Of a stretch of 64,000 nucleotides of DNA, positions 27,673-36,889 are shown piece after piece. The stretch comes from JAHEJJ01 sp965212205 (GTDB lineage Bacteria; Bacteroidota; Bacteroidia; Flavobacteriales; Flavobacteriaceae): NCBI GenBank assembly GCA_965212205.1, contig CBDBUX010000018.1:1-64000 (forward strand), in the 5' to 3' direction. The notes beneath the pieces were generated by a model, which saw only the letters and a list, made by a program, of their open reading frames with translations, did no database searches and was not told where the DNA came from. Within the stretch, counting starts at the first letter, position 1, and the number at the start of each line of letters is the position of its first letter. Position numbers and translations under genes: made by a program.

Positions 27673-28146
27673 TCAATTAAGCTCCCAGATTTTATAATTG
27701 AGAAAAGTCGCAAAACACACCCAAAGGAAATATGGTATAAGAAGGTAGGCGGCGGTTTTACTCACCACCCGGAAAGACTTCATGTTTAATAATATCAGGG
27801 CAAGCAGAATCAGAATAACCAATAAAGCCCAAAATGGTTTATTGAAACCAAAGAATACCACACTCCACAGGGCATTGAAGATCAATTGAAAGCTAAAATG
27901 ATATAGTGCTGTTTTAACCCATATATGATGTATACCCTTAGACCATACAAGTCCGGCTGCCACGCCCATTAAGGTATAAAGGATGGTCCATACCGGACCG
28001 AATATCCAATTAGGGGGGTTAAATGCAGGTTTATTAAGGCTTACATACCAGGTGCCAACAGAACTTTGTGTGGCAAATCCGGAGAGAAATCCAACCAGCA
28101 GGCAAATGATTACAGATATTACTATATATGTTAATCTCTTTTTCAA
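27673..28146 (-). CDS. tspO: TspO/MBR family membrane protein
   Basis: A 157-residue protein with five membrane helices and the family signature KPAFNPPNWIFGPVWTILY, plus the tryptophan-rich helix VWTILYTLMGVAAGLVW and FNALWSVVFFGFNKP. TspO proteins bind tetrapyrroles and other hydrophobic ligands and are linked to stress, light or oxygen responses in bacteria. It is monocistronic and divergent from mvaD. A BLUF photosensor is also encoded a few kilobases away, but no link is shown. Confidence 0.93.
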   Translation of the reverse strand: MKKRLTYIVISVIICLLVGFLSGFATQSSVGTWYVSLNKPAFNPPNWIFGPVWTILYTLMGVAAGLVWSKGIHHIWVKTALYHFSFQLIFNALWSVVFFGFNKPFWALLVILILLALILLNMKSFRVVSKTAAYLLIPYFLWVCFATFLNYKIWELN

Positions 28147-28259
28147 TAGGGGAGGGTGATTCTATTTTACAAGCGAATGAGAACTAAATTTACAATTTAT
28201 TTTAATTCCGATGATAGCGTTGAGGTGGAAGAATTATCTTTACCCAAAATGCGTCCTGG

Positions 28260-29345
28260 ATGGAAGAAAAGGATTTTAAACTGCCAGATTACGAGTTTTC
28301 GCAAAAAAGTGGAAAGGTAAACTGGAAAGCACCTAGCAATATCGCAATAGTGAAATATTGGGGCAAAAAGGGTAACCAGATTCCGGCGAATCCCTCATTG
28401 AGTTTTACCCTGGAGACAAGCGCCACCACAACAAGTATAGCTTATGAGTTACTCGATAAGAAAAACGAGCGGTTTTCATACGATTTGTTTTTCGATGGCA
28501 AACCCAATATAGATTTCAGGGCCAAGATCGATGACTTCTTTACCCGTATAGAGGAATATGTTCCTTTTCTAAAATCGTATCACCTTAGAATTGACACTTC
28601 AAATTCCTTCCCACATAGTAGTGGCATTGCTTCCTCCGCCAGTGGATTTGCGGCCTTAAGTCTCTGCCTGACAGAAATAGAGGCCGAATTAAGCGATGGG
28701 ATAGCGGAGGATCTGTTTTTAACCAAAGCTTCATTTCTGGCAAGACTGGGGTCGGGAAGCGCTGCCCGAAGTATCCAGGGTCCTTTGATGCATTGGGGAC
28801 ATCATCCTGGAACAAAAGGAAGCAGCGATCTATTCGCCATACCATATCCCGATGAGATACATCCGGTATTCAAAAACTTCCATGATGCAATTATGTTAGT
28901 AGACCGGGGAGCAAAAGCGGTTAGCAGCACACAGGGACACGCGCTGATGAAGGGTCATTTTTATGCCGATAAAAGGTTTGAACAGGCACATTCTAATTTA
29001 GAGAAATTGGCGGTTGTCTTTAAGGAGGGAGATCTCTCAGGATTTATTACCATCATGGAGAACGAGGCGCTGAGTTTGCATGCGATGATGATGACCAGCA
29101 TCCCTTATTATCTTTTGATGAAACCACAAACAGTGGCGATTATTGAGAAGGTGTGGAAATACCGGTCTGCTACCGGAATACCTCTGGGATTTACGCTCGA
29201 TGCAGGAGCGAACGTACATCTCCTTTTTCCGGGCGAAAGAAGTGAAGAGGTCTATCGTTTTATCAAAAGTGAATTAATCGAGCATTGCGATAAGGGTGGA
29301 ATGTTGATCGATAAAGTAGGTGCTGGGGGAGTAAAACTAAGCTAA
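28260..29345 (+). CDS. mvaD: Diphosphomevalonate decarboxylase
   Basis: Last step of the mevalonate pathway: mevalonate diphosphate plus ATP to isopentenyl diphosphate. The 361-residue GHMP-superfamily enzyme has KAPSNIAIVKYWGKKG near the N-terminus and the GHMP loop FPHSSGIASSASGFAAL. LASFLARLGSGSAARSIQGP-like sequence and a C-terminal GAGGVKLS also fit. The first 20 residues are a short extension before the conserved core. The next gene, a mevalonate kinase relative, has its own promoter 120 bases on, and the pair shows that this organism uses the mevalonate route. Confidence 0.95.
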   Translation: MEEKDFKLPDYEFSQKSGKVNWKAPSNIAIVKYWGKKGNQIPANPSLSFTLETSATTTSIAYELLDKKNERFSYDLFFDGKPNIDFRAKIDDFFTRIEEYVPFLKSYHLRIDTSNSFPHSSGIASSASGFAALSLCLTEIEAELSDGIAEDLFLTKASFLARLGSGSAARSIQGPLMHWGHHPGTKGSSDLFAIPYPDEIHPVFKNFHDAIMLVDRGAKAVSSTQGHALMKGHFYADKRFEQAHSNLEKLAVVFKEGDLSGFITIMENEALSLHAMMMTSIPYYLLMKPQTVAIIEKVWKYRSATGIPLGFTLDAGANVHLLFPGERSEEVYRFIKSELIEHCDKGGMLIDKVGAGGVKLS

Positions 29346-29418
29346 GCTGTTCCACAACCCGATCTATTCTTCATTAGGGTGATAAATAATACTATTAGAG
29401 TAACCGATGTCGCCGAAC

Positions 29419-29447
29419 TTGCTGTTTGTTAAATTTTTGTACTTTTG
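29419..29447 (+). promoter_or_regulatory. Promoter of the GHMP kinase-ubiA-nitrilase operon
   Basis: TTG (29419-29421), an 18-base spacer, then TACTTTTG (29440-29447): a full match to the Bacteroidota consensus TTG-N18/19-TAnnTTTG. The expected start site near 29454 leaves a leader of about 13 bases before ATG 29467. Confidence 0.65.
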
Positions 29448-29466
29448 ATTCAGATTTCAAAGTGCG

Positions 29467-30405
29467 ATGAAAGGACCGCTCTTCTATTCTAAAATACTTC
29501 TCTTTGGAGAATACGGCATTATCAAAGACTCCAAAGGTCTCTCAATTCCTTACAATTTCTTTAAAGGAGCCTTAAAGACCGATAATAGCGCCAGTGAAGA
29601 GGCGCAAAAATCCAATCGTAAATTAAAGGAGTTTGCCGGATATCTCGATCAACTCCAGCGAAGTGAACCCGAATTGGTTTCATTCGACCTGGACAAATTC
29701 AATGCTGATATCGATCAGGGCATGTACTTCGACAGTTCCATTCCTCAGGGTTATGGTATTGGCAGCAGTGGGGCTTTGGTAGCCGCGATTTATGATAAGT
29801 ACGCCAATAACAGAATTACAATTCTGGAAAACCTTACGCGGGCTAAATTGCTTACGTTAAAAAAGATCTTTGGCAGGATGGAGTCGTACTTCCATGGAAA
29901 GTCATCGGGGCTCGACCCTTTGAACAGCTATCTTAGTCTGCCGATCCTCATCAATTCTCAGGATAATATTGAATCGACCAGTATTCCTTCTCAGAACAAA
30001 GAAGGAAAAGGCGCCGTCTTCCTTCTGGATAGCGGGAGTACCGGTGAAACAGCCCCCATGGTTCAGATCTTCATGGATAAAATGAAGAATGAAGGATTTA
30101 GAAATGTAATCAGGGATCAGTTTATCAAACATACCGATGCCTGTGTTGAAGATTTCATCAGCGGCAACGTAAAATCGTTGTTCAGCAACCTTAAAGAACT
30201 TTCCCATGTTGTTCTCGATCATTTTAAACCTATGATACCCAAAGAGTTTCATAAACTTTGGAAATTAGGTATCGAAACCAATGATTATTATCTTAAGCTC
30301 TGTGGTTCAGGTGGTGGCGGTTATATACTGGGCTTCACTCAAGACCTGCAACAAGCCAAAAAGACCTTACAAGGACATCATTTGGAAGTAGTCTACACTT
30401 TCTAA
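29467..30405 (+). CDS. GHMP kinase, probable mevalonate kinase
   Basis: A 312-residue GHMP kinase. The N-terminus reads KILLFGEYGIIKDSKGLSIP, as in mevalonate kinases. The ATP loop is QGYGIGSSGALVAAIYDKY, and the C-terminal motif is KLCGSGGGGYILGF. The likely reaction is phosphorylation of mevalonate; phosphomevalonate kinase is a less likely alternative. It lies 12 bases before a UbiA prenyltransferase and downstream of mvaD, which supports a role in isoprenoid synthesis. Its promoter is separate from that of mvaD. Confidence 0.87.
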   Translation: MKGPLFYSKILLFGEYGIIKDSKGLSIPYNFFKGALKTDNSASEEAQKSNRKLKEFAGYLDQLQRSEPELVSFDLDKFNADIDQGMYFDSSIPQGYGIGSSGALVAAIYDKYANNRITILENLTRAKLLTLKKIFGRMESYFHGKSSGLDPLNSYLSLPILINSQDNIESTSIPSQNKEGKGAVFLLDSGSTGETAPMVQIFMDKMKNEGFRNVIRDQFIKHTDACVEDFISGNVKSLFSNLKELSHVVLDHFKPMIPKEFHKLWKLGIETNDYYLKLCGSGGGGYILGFTQDLQQAKKTLQGHHLEVVYTF

Positions 30406-30417
30406 TACCGTCCGATC

Positions 30418-31326
30418 ATGCTCAGCAGAAAGAACAGACTCCTGCTTCTGAAAGGCCTGAGCTTATTTTCGATAATTCGCGGGTATAATATCCTGGTCAT
30501 TGCGCTGGCACAATATCTTGCGTCTATTTATATCCTGGCTCCTGACTTGCCTTTAAGAGAGGTGGTTCTGGATCTTAATCTGTTTATACTTGTCCTTGCC
30601 TCTGCCCTGGTAATTGCTGCAGGCTATATTATCAATAGTTTTTATGATTCGGAAAAAGACCTGATCAATAGACCGCGGAAGAGTATGCTCGACAGGCTGG
30701 TGAGTCAACGGACCAAACTGAGTGCTTATTTTGTGCTGAATTTTCTCGCGGTTTTGCTGGCGAGTTACGTTTCCTTTAGAGCGACATTGTTTTTCTCTGC
30801 ATATATATTCGGCATCTGGATATATTCCCATAAGCTTAAAAGACTTCCATTGGTGGGAAATATTGTTTCGGCTACACTGGCGATAACTCCATTTTTTGCC
30901 GTTTTTGTTTACTATAAAAATTTCGAAACGGTGATTTTTGTCCATGCCATTTATCTATTTCTTCTGATCCTGGCACGCGAGCTGATCAAAGACATGGAAA
31001 ATATGGCTGGCGATATGGCACAGGGTTACAGGACTATTCCCCTTTTATACGGTACCGATGTTTCTAAAACATTTACCAGTATCCTGGTCTTACTAACCTT
31101 GGTGCCGGCATTGTTGCTAATCTATTCTTTCGATGTTGGTTATATGTATTTGTATTTTATTGGGAGTATAATACTTTTAATAGGCTTCCTGATCCTTTTA
31201 TGGAAGTCAAGTACTAAGAAACACTATATCTGGCTGCACAATATTCTCAAATTTATAATTGTGGCAGGTGTCTTTAGTATTTTGCTGATCGATGTAGACC
31301 TTGTTTTAAACAGAATCTTGTCATGA
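30418..31326 (+). CDS. UbiA-family prenyltransferase (geranylgeranylglycerol-phosphate geranylgeranyltransferase-like)
   Basis: A 302-residue integral membrane protein with about eight or nine helices. The first Asp-rich motif is NSFYDSEKDLINRP (usual form NDxxDxxxD) and the second is ARELIKDMENMAGDMAQGY. Both bind the Mg-diphosphate of a polyprenyl donor. Family members in Flavobacteriaceae are usually named after the archaeal lipid enzyme that transfers geranylgeranyl to geranylgeranylglycerol phosphate, but the real acceptor here is not known. The last four bases overlap the nitrilase gene (ATGA), so the two are translationally coupled. The gene group suggests use of isoprenoid made by the mevalonate enzymes. 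Confidence 0.87.
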   Translation: MLSRKNRLLLLKGLSLFSIIRGYNILVIALAQYLASIYILAPDLPLREVVLDLNLFILVLASALVIAAGYIINSFYDSEKDLINRPRKSMLDRLVSQRTKLSAYFVLNFLAVLLASYVSFRATLFFSAYIFGIWIYSHKLKRLPLVGNIVSATLAITPFFAVFVYYKNFETVIFVHAIYLFLLILARELIKDMENMAGDMAQGYRTIPLLYGTDVSKTFTSILVLLTLVPALLLIYSFDVGYMYLYFIGSIILLIGFLILLWKSSTKKHYIWLHNILKFIIVAGVFSILLIDVDLVLNRILS

Positions 31327-32273
31327 AAAATCATCTAAGAGTCGCTATGGCTCAATTGGCCCCCATTTGGCTTAACAAAAAGAAAACTCTCGACCTTGTA
31401 TTGTCGAGTATTGAGGATGCGGCAAAAGAGAAGGCCAATTTACTCGTGTTCGGAGAGGCTTTTTTACCCGGCTATCCTTTTTGGCTGGCCTATACCGACG
31501 GGGCGGCCTGGGACCGGGCTGTAAACAAGGAATTGCACGCTCATTACCTCAGAAACGCGATCTGTATCGAAGATGGCGATTTAGAGGGCGTGGCCCAACT
31601 GGCCCGAAAGTACGGCATATCGACCTATCTTGGAATTATTGAACGACCCAAAGACCGCGGGGGTCATAGTGCTTATTGCTCCCTGGTCTATATCGATCAA
31701 AACGGAACTATACAATCTGTTCACCGTAAATTACAACCCACCTACGACGAAAGGCTTACATGGGCTTCTGGAGATGGGCATGGTTTGCAGACTCACCGGT
31801 TAAAGGACTTTACCCTGGGCGGACTTAATTGCTGGGAGAATTGGATGCCGTTGGCACGGGCTGCCCTTTACGGGTTAGGTGAAGATCTGCATGTAGCCGT
31901 TTGGCCTGGTAGTGACCATAATACCAAAGACATCACCAGGTTTATCGCACGCGAATCGAGAAGTTATGTAATCTCGACAGCTGCCTTGATGCGCAAAAAG
32001 GACTTCCCGGCCGAAACACCGCATCTAAAAAGCATTCTCGAAAAAACTCCTGATATATTGGCTAATGGGGGTAGTTGTATTGCCGGTCCTGATGGGGAAT
32101 GGATAATCGACCCTGTGATCGATAAAGAAGGTATTATCTATCAGGATCTTGATTTCAACCGGGTATTGGAAGAACGCCAGAATTTCGACCCAGCAGGCCA
32201 TTATTCCAGACCCGATGTGACCCGTCTGATACTCAACAGGGAACGGCAGTCGACGGTTGAGATACCCCAATAG
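31323..32273 (+). CDS. Carbon-nitrogen hydrolase, nitrilase branch
   Basis: A 316-residue cytoplasmic hydrolase. The Glu-Lys-Cys triad is visible: LLVFGEAFLPGYPFWL (Glu about residue 45), VHRKLQPTYDER (Lys) and GGLNCWENWMPLAR (Cys). The CWENWMPL form is that of true nitrilases rather than amidases, so it may convert a nitrile to an acid and ammonia. Its natural substrate is unknown. It overlaps the UbiA gene by four bases, which points to some shared pathway, although this may be a conserved but functionally loose arrangement. Confidence 0.91.
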   Translation: MKNHLRVAMAQLAPIWLNKKKTLDLVLSSIEDAAKEKANLLVFGEAFLPGYPFWLAYTDGAAWDRAVNKELHAHYLRNAICIEDGDLEGVAQLARKYGISTYLGIIERPKDRGGHSAYCSLVYIDQNGTIQSVHRKLQPTYDERLTWASGDGHGLQTHRLKDFTLGGLNCWENWMPLARAALYGLGEDLHVAVWPGSDHNTKDITRFIARESRSYVISTAALMRKKDFPAETPHLKSILEKTPDILANGGSCIAGPDGEWIIDPVIDKEGIIYQDLDFNRVLEERQNFDPAGHYSRPDVTRLILNRERQSTVEIPQ

Positions 32274-32303
32274 TTTAGAATCCAAGGGTCTTTCCTACCT
32301 TTG
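32273..32303 (+). promoter_or_regulatory. Promoter of the pseudouridine synthase gene
   Basis: TTTA (32273-32276), a 19-base spacer and TACCTTTG (32296-32303), a perfect TAnnTTTG element. The start site would be near 32310, giving a very short leader before ATG 32318. Confidence 0.55.
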
Positions 32304-32317
32304 CCCAAATTAAAAAA

Positions 32318-33160
32318 ATGAGCAGGGGAAGCAAGTACCACAGAAAAGGGAAGCCAAAGTCGAAGAAACGATTTTCAAAATCGCCCGAATCATCTCATCA
32401 GGAAACTACTCCTCAAAAACGTCCTAAGGAGAAATCAACACATCAAAGCGACCTTATCAGATTGAACAGGTATCTGGCAAATTCTGGTATTTGTTCGAGG
32501 AGAGAAGCCGATACGTTTATTGCGGCAGGAAGTGTAAGCGTAAATGGAAAGACGATAACCGAAATGGGTTATAAAGTTACTTCCGGAGATATTGTTAGGT
32601 TCGATGATCGTGTTATCTCCCTTGAAAAAAAGGAATATATACTACTGAATAAGCCTAAGAATTTTATCACTACCACCAGGGATGAAAAAGGCAGACGCAC
32701 CGTTATGGAACTTGTTTCCAACGCCAGTAAATCTAGATTACTGCCTGTTGGCAGACTCGATCGTAATACTACCGGCCTCCTGCTTTTTACCAACGATGGT
32801 GACCTGGCAAAGAAACTTACACACCCCAAGCATGAAGTGAGAAAAATATATCATGTTGAACTCGATAAAAACTTGATATCAGGTGATTTTAAAAAAATTC
32901 AAGCAGGGCTTGAACTCGATGATGGTCCTGTGGTGGTAGATGAAATCAGTTTTGTTGAAAACAAATCAAAAAAGGAAGTAGGGATTAAAATTCATAGCGG
33001 AAGAAATCGGATTGTCCGGCGCATATTCGAGCACCTGGGATATCATGTGGTTCGCTTAGATCGTGTGATTTTTGCCGGCCTTACAAAAAAAGATCTCCCA
33101 AGGGGTCATTGGCGCAGACTTACTGCCCAGGAGGTGATCAACCTAAATAATCTGCGCTGA
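32318..33160 (+). CDS. rRNA pseudouridine synthase, RluB/RsuA family
   Basis: Converts a specific uridine in ribosomal RNA to pseudouridine. The 280-residue protein has a basic N-terminal tail (Lys/Arg/Ser-rich, about 40 residues), an S4 RNA-binding domain (RLNRYLANSGICSRREAD to about residue 105) and the catalytic domain with GRLDRNTTGLLLFTNDG, where the Asp is the nucleophile. HSGRNRIVRRIFEHLGY is the usual substrate-binding motif (normally xGRxxQVRRM). The basic tail is common in Bacteroidota homologues. The exact target (23S, RluB/RluE/RluF type) cannot be decided from sequence alone. The gene is convergent with the BLUF gene, with six bases between stops. Confidence 0.93.
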   Translation: MSRGSKYHRKGKPKSKKRFSKSPESSHQETTPQKRPKEKSTHQSDLIRLNRYLANSGICSRREADTFIAAGSVSVNGKTITEMGYKVTSGDIVRFDDRVISLEKKEYILLNKPKNFITTTRDEKGRRTVMELVSNASKSRLLPVGRLDRNTTGLLLFTNDGDLAKKLTHPKHEVRKIYHVELDKNLISGDFKKIQAGLELDDGPVVVDEISFVENKSKKEVGIKIHSGRNRIVRRIFEHLGYHVVRLDRVIFAGLTKKDLPRGHWRRLTAQEVINLNNLR

Positions 33161-33166
33161 TCAGCA

Positions 33167-33607
33167 TTATACATTAGGTTTAGATTTGGTATTAAGAAGT
33201 TTATAAACAGTTCTCCAGAAGGGCATGGAAGCAGGATGTGGTGATGAGGTACCTTCTGCATCTTCAAAATACGTACCAATAAGAAGTCTGAGGTAGGTGA
33301 TCTGGTCGTTGTCGCCTAAAAAATCTTCATAGGCCATTTCCCAGGTTTCAAACTCACGACCTTCCCTCCGAGCATATGTGATCAGCTCAATATTATGATG
33401 CCTTTTGTCTTTTTTGATTTGATCATAGAGCTCCAGGACTTTGATCTGGTTTCCTTCCAGATATTGAATAAATTCCCCCTCATAGAAAAGCAGACAACCA
33501 GTTATACCCAGATTTTTATTCTTGATCCTGGCCTTATCGAGCATTTCCAGAATGTCTTGTCGCCCAAAGGAAGAAGAGGCTACAGAACGATAGATCAGAC
33601 AAAACAT
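33167..33607 (-). CDS. BLUF-domain blue-light sensor
   Basis: A 146-residue flavin-binding photoreceptor consisting of a BLUF domain and a short C-terminal extension, with no attached output domain. Key residues of the family are present: Tyr6 (FCLIYRS), Asn32 (KNLGITGCLLFY) and Gln48 (FIQYLEGN), plus a Trp in FETWEMAYEDF. In stand-alone BLUF proteins, light shifts the flavin hydrogen-bond network and the signal passes to a partner protein. No partner is adjacent; the neighbours are a pseudouridine synthase and the arginine operon. The C-terminus (FWRTVYKLLNTKSKPNV) is probably a capping helix. Confidence 0.93.
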   Translation of the reverse strand: MFCLIYRSVASSSFGRQDILEMLDKARIKNKNLGITGCLLFYEGEFIQYLEGNQIKVLELYDQIKKDKRHHNIELITYARREGREFETWEMAYEDFLGDNDQITYLRLLIGTYFEDAEGTSSPHPASMPFWRTVYKLLNTKSKPNV

Positions 33608-33669
33608 CTGGAGTATTTTGTGTTTGTTTCCCTTAAAATTAGTGGTTTCTCACCTATTATAAAAGGAAG

Positions 33670-34956
33670 TTAAGCCTCTATGGCCTGTTTCATTTTAGAT
33701 TGGATCTTATCAAGACAAAGATTACCGATACTACCCTGGTGAGTATGATCTAACTCCCGCTTAGGGCTAAAAGTCCCTTTTTGAATTTCTTCAGCAACCT
33801 GTTTGTAGGCATCCCTGAACGGGATTCCCTGCTGTACTAATTCATTGACCCTTTCAACCGAATAGATGTATTTATATTTCGCATTATCCAGGATGTTTTC
33901 GTTCACGCTAACCTTTGGCAGAGCCGATGAAAGCATGTCCAGACAGGCCTTCGTTTCCTGAATAGCGGGAAGGATCACTTCCTTTGTGAGTTGAAAATCT
34001 CTGTGGTAGCCACTGGGAAGATTGTTTACCAGAAGTGTTAGCTGGCCGGGTACAGCCTGGATCTTATTGCATTTTGCCCTGATGAGTTCAAACACATCCG
34101 GGTTTTGCTTATGTGGCATAATACTACTTCCGGTAGTATATTCCTGGGGGAAGCTGAGAAATTCGAAATTCTGACTCATATACAGACAGATATCCATCGC
34201 TAACCTGGAAACCGTTCCCGCCAGGGCAGACAGTCCGAATGAAGTGACTTTCTCGACCTTACCGCGCCCCATCTGTGCAGCGACCACATTATATTTCTGA
34301 GTGTGAAACCCTAAACTATTACTGGTGAATTCTCTATCGATAGGGAAGGAACTGCCATATCCTGCTGCACTGCCTAATGGATTCTGGTCTACTATTTTCA
34401 AGGCGGCATTCAACATATGCATGTCATCGACCAATGATTCTGCATAGGCAGAAAACCACAGCCCGAAAGAAGAAGGCATCGCAACCTGAAGATGTGTATA
34501 ACCAGGTATTTGTACGTCTTTGTATTTTTCCGCTAAATCGATCAGTAACTCAAATAACTCCTCAGTCATATCGCGGATCTGTATGAGTTCTTCTTTAAGA
34601 AACAATTGGATGGCCACCAACACCTGATCGTTCCGTGAACGTGCCGTGTGAATCTTTTTACCGGTATCTCCCAATCTTTGGGTAAGCAAATACTCAATTT
34701 TGGAATGCATGTCTTCGAATTCATCTTCAATGGTGAAGTTGCCCCTTGCGATATCATCTCCGATCTTCTCCAACTCACCAATCAATTCCTCGGTTTCAGA
34801 AGAGGAGAGCATACCTATTTTGCCCAGCATTGCAGCATGGGCCTTCGAAGCGATCACATCGTATTTTGCCAGTAAAAGATCGAGCTCCCGATCATTTCCT
34901 ACAGTGAATCGATCTACTTTGGCATCGGGGTGACTTCCTTTGTCCCAGAGTTTCAT
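33670..34956 (-). CDS. argH: Argininosuccinate lyase
   Basis: Final step of arginine synthesis: argininosuccinate to arginine and fumarate. The 428-residue enzyme of the fumarase/aspartase superfamily shows the signature GSSIMPHKQNPDVFELIRAK, the substrate motif HTARSRNDQV and PGYTHLQVAMPSSF. It begins LWDKGSHPDAKVDRFTVGNDRELD, the form typical of Bacteroidota. It is the last gene of the arginine operon, 42 bases after argE. Confidence 0.96.
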   Translation of the reverse strand: MKLWDKGSHPDAKVDRFTVGNDRELDLLLAKYDVIASKAHAAMLGKIGMLSSSETEELIGELEKIGDDIARGNFTIEDEFEDMHSKIEYLLTQRLGDTGKKIHTARSRNDQVLVAIQLFLKEELIQIRDMTEELFELLIDLAEKYKDVQIPGYTHLQVAMPSSFGLWFSAYAESLVDDMHMLNAALKIVDQNPLGSAAGYGSSFPIDREFTSNSLGFHTQKYNVVAAQMGRGKVEKVTSFGLSALAGTVSRLAMDICLYMSQNFEFLSFPQEYTTGSSIMPHKQNPDVFELIRAKCNKIQAVPGQLTLLVNNLPSGYHRDFQLTKEVILPAIQETKACLDMLSSALPKVSVNENILDNAKYKYIYSVERVNELVQQGIPFRDAYKQVAEEIQKGTFSPKRELDHTHQGSIGNLCLDKIQSKMKQAIEA

Positions 34957-34998
34957 ATAGTATATATTTTGATTCTATTAGTCATAATATCAACAAGC

Positions 34999-36091
34999 CT
35001 ACCGACGTGATGATTGGCCGGGGAGCAGAAATTTACTTAAGATTTCGATGTACAGAGCAATTCCTTCTTCAATTTCCCGAACATAAATATATTCATCGGC
35101 TGAGTGCGATCTTGTACTGTCGCCCGGACCAAGTTTTAAGGACTGGCAACTCAATGCTGCCTGGTCTGATAGTGTTGGGGAACCATAGGTTTTTTCTGCC
35201 CAACTGAATACCTGCATCTACCAATGGGTGATTTTTGTCAATAGATGAAGAGTTTAAACGCAACGACCGGGCATTTAGCTCGCAAGGCGCATCGCCTATG
35301 AGGATATCGGCAACCTCCTTATTTGAATAACAATCATTTACCCTGACATCGATTACCACTTTCACTTCGGCAGGCACCACATTATGTTGATCCCCTGCCT
35401 TTATCTGTGTAACGGTGATTTTTGTTTCACCCAAGGTCTCCGATACCTTTTCAAAAGAATATTCCCGAAACCATTTCAGTACTTCAATACTGTTGTAAAT
35501 GGCATTGTTTCCGTTTGGATGTGCGGCATGTGATGGAGTTCCTTTCACAATTCCATCGAAAACAACCAATCCTTTTTCGGCAATTGCCAAATGCATTTGA
35601 GTGGGCTCTCCCACAATAGCAACCGCTATTGGTGGTAATAAGGGCAATACACTGTTAAGTCCATTAGGCCCAGAGCTTTCTTCTTCAGCCGAGGCCACCA
35701 TGATCAGGTTATGGCTCATTTCGCTATTGGCGTAAAAAAAAGAAAACAACGCCAGCAAAGCAACGAGACATCCGCCAGCATCATTACTTCCCAGCCCGAA
35801 GAGCTTTCCATCTTCAATTACTACCTGAAAAGGATCTTTTGTATACGCTGCATTAGGTTTAACCGTATCGTGATGGGAATTTAGCAATAGCGTGGGTTTA
35901 GCAGGATCAAAACATTTGTTCATCGCGTATACATTATTGCGATGTTTTTGATAGGCTATACCCTGGGCACTAAACCAAGCCTCGATCAGAGCTGCAGTCT
36001 TATCCTCCTCCGAGGAAAAAGAAGGAGTCGCAATCAATTGCTTTAAAAGCAGAATGGCTTTTTCAGTAAGTATTTCTATAGAGCTGCTCAT
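34999..36091 (-). pseudogene. argE: N-acetylornithine deacetylase (M20 family), frameshifted near the C-terminus
   Basis: Removes the acyl group from N-acyl-ornithine or N-acyl-citrulline in the linear arginine route. The M20 metallopeptidase motifs are LNSHHDTVKP (zinc-binding His/Asp), GLGSNDAGGCLVALLALF, and AEEESSGPNGL with the catalytic Glu. The start is ATG 36091, overlapping the argB stop (ATGA). The reading frame is interrupted at an A6 run (T6 at 35190-35195 on the plus strand). With one base fewer the sequence reads GRKTYGSPTLSDQAAL, the normal family C-terminus with GPGDSTRSHSADEYI, and ends at 34999. In the present form the protein would end in a garbled tail and lack the conserved GPGDS..H metal-binding region, so it would be inactive. 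Because the rest of the operon is intact, an error in the read is likely. Confidence 0.87.
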
Positions 36092-36888
36092 AATGTAAGG
36101 GTTGTAAATTCTTCCGCATCCTGTTCGAGCATGCTTATGTCTCCGATACATACTTTATGAACACCTGCGTTTAATGCATTGAAACTATTATGCAGTTTAG
36201 GCAACATACCTTCACCAATAATTCGCTGATCCAATAATTGTTCATAGCTCCTTTCGTCAATCTTTCGGATAATACTATCGGCTTCTTCGATATTTTTTAA
36301 TACACCTTTCTTTTCAAAACAGTAGAGAAGAGAGACCTCGAAATTACCAGATAGTCCAATGGCCAGTTCCGAGGCGATAGTATCGGCATTAGTATTGAGC
36401 AACTGGCCGGCCCCATTGTGAGTGAGCGCGCAAAATACAGGCGTAATCTTGTTATTAAGCAATTGATTTATTAGATCCGCATTCACTTCTTTTATATCAC
36501 CTACAAAACCGAAGTCCACTTCTCCTACCGGGCGTTTTTCGGCGAGGATCGTATTCCCGTCTGCACCACATAATCCGATGGCATTACAATTATTGGACTG
36601 CAAGCCAGCAACGATGGTTTTATTTACCAGTCCGGCATAAACCATGACAACCACCTCCAGGCTCTCATTATTGGTAATCCTTCTGCCTTCGAAAAGTTTT
36701 GATTCAACCCCTAGTTTCCCTTCTACTTCAGTGGCCTTTTTGCCCCCGCCATGCACAAGTATTTTGAGGCCATCCATCTTCGCAAACCGCTCCATCAATG
36801 TATTGAGCATCACTTGATCCTCGATAACCTGCCCGCCAACTTTAACAATGTTGAGCTTTGGTTTTTTATGTTCCTTCACAGCCTCCAT
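36088..36888 (-). CDS. argB: Acetylglutamate kinase
   Basis: Phosphorylates N-acetylglutamate in arginine biosynthesis. The 266-residue amino-acid kinase has IVKVGGQVIED, the glycine loop LVHGGGKKATEVEGKLG, and FEGRRITNNESLEVV. Also visible is IGLCGADGNTI, the substrate-site region. There is no obvious N-terminal helix of the arginine-inhibited hexameric type, so feedback control is uncertain. It lies one base after argF' and overlaps argE by four. Confidence 0.95.
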   Translation of the reverse strand: MEAVKEHKKPKLNIVKVGGQVIEDQVMLNTLMERFAKMDGLKILVHGGGKKATEVEGKLGVESKLFEGRRITNNESLEVVVMVYAGLVNKTIVAGLQSNNCNAIGLCGADGNTILAEKRPVGEVDFGFVGDIKEVNADLINQLLNNKITPVFCALTHNGAGQLLNTNADTIASELAIGLSGNFEVSLLYCFEKKGVLKNIEEADSIIRKIDERSYEQLLDQRIIGEGMLPKLHNSFNALNAGVHKVCIGDISMLEQDAEEFTTLTL

Positions 36889-36889
36889 A

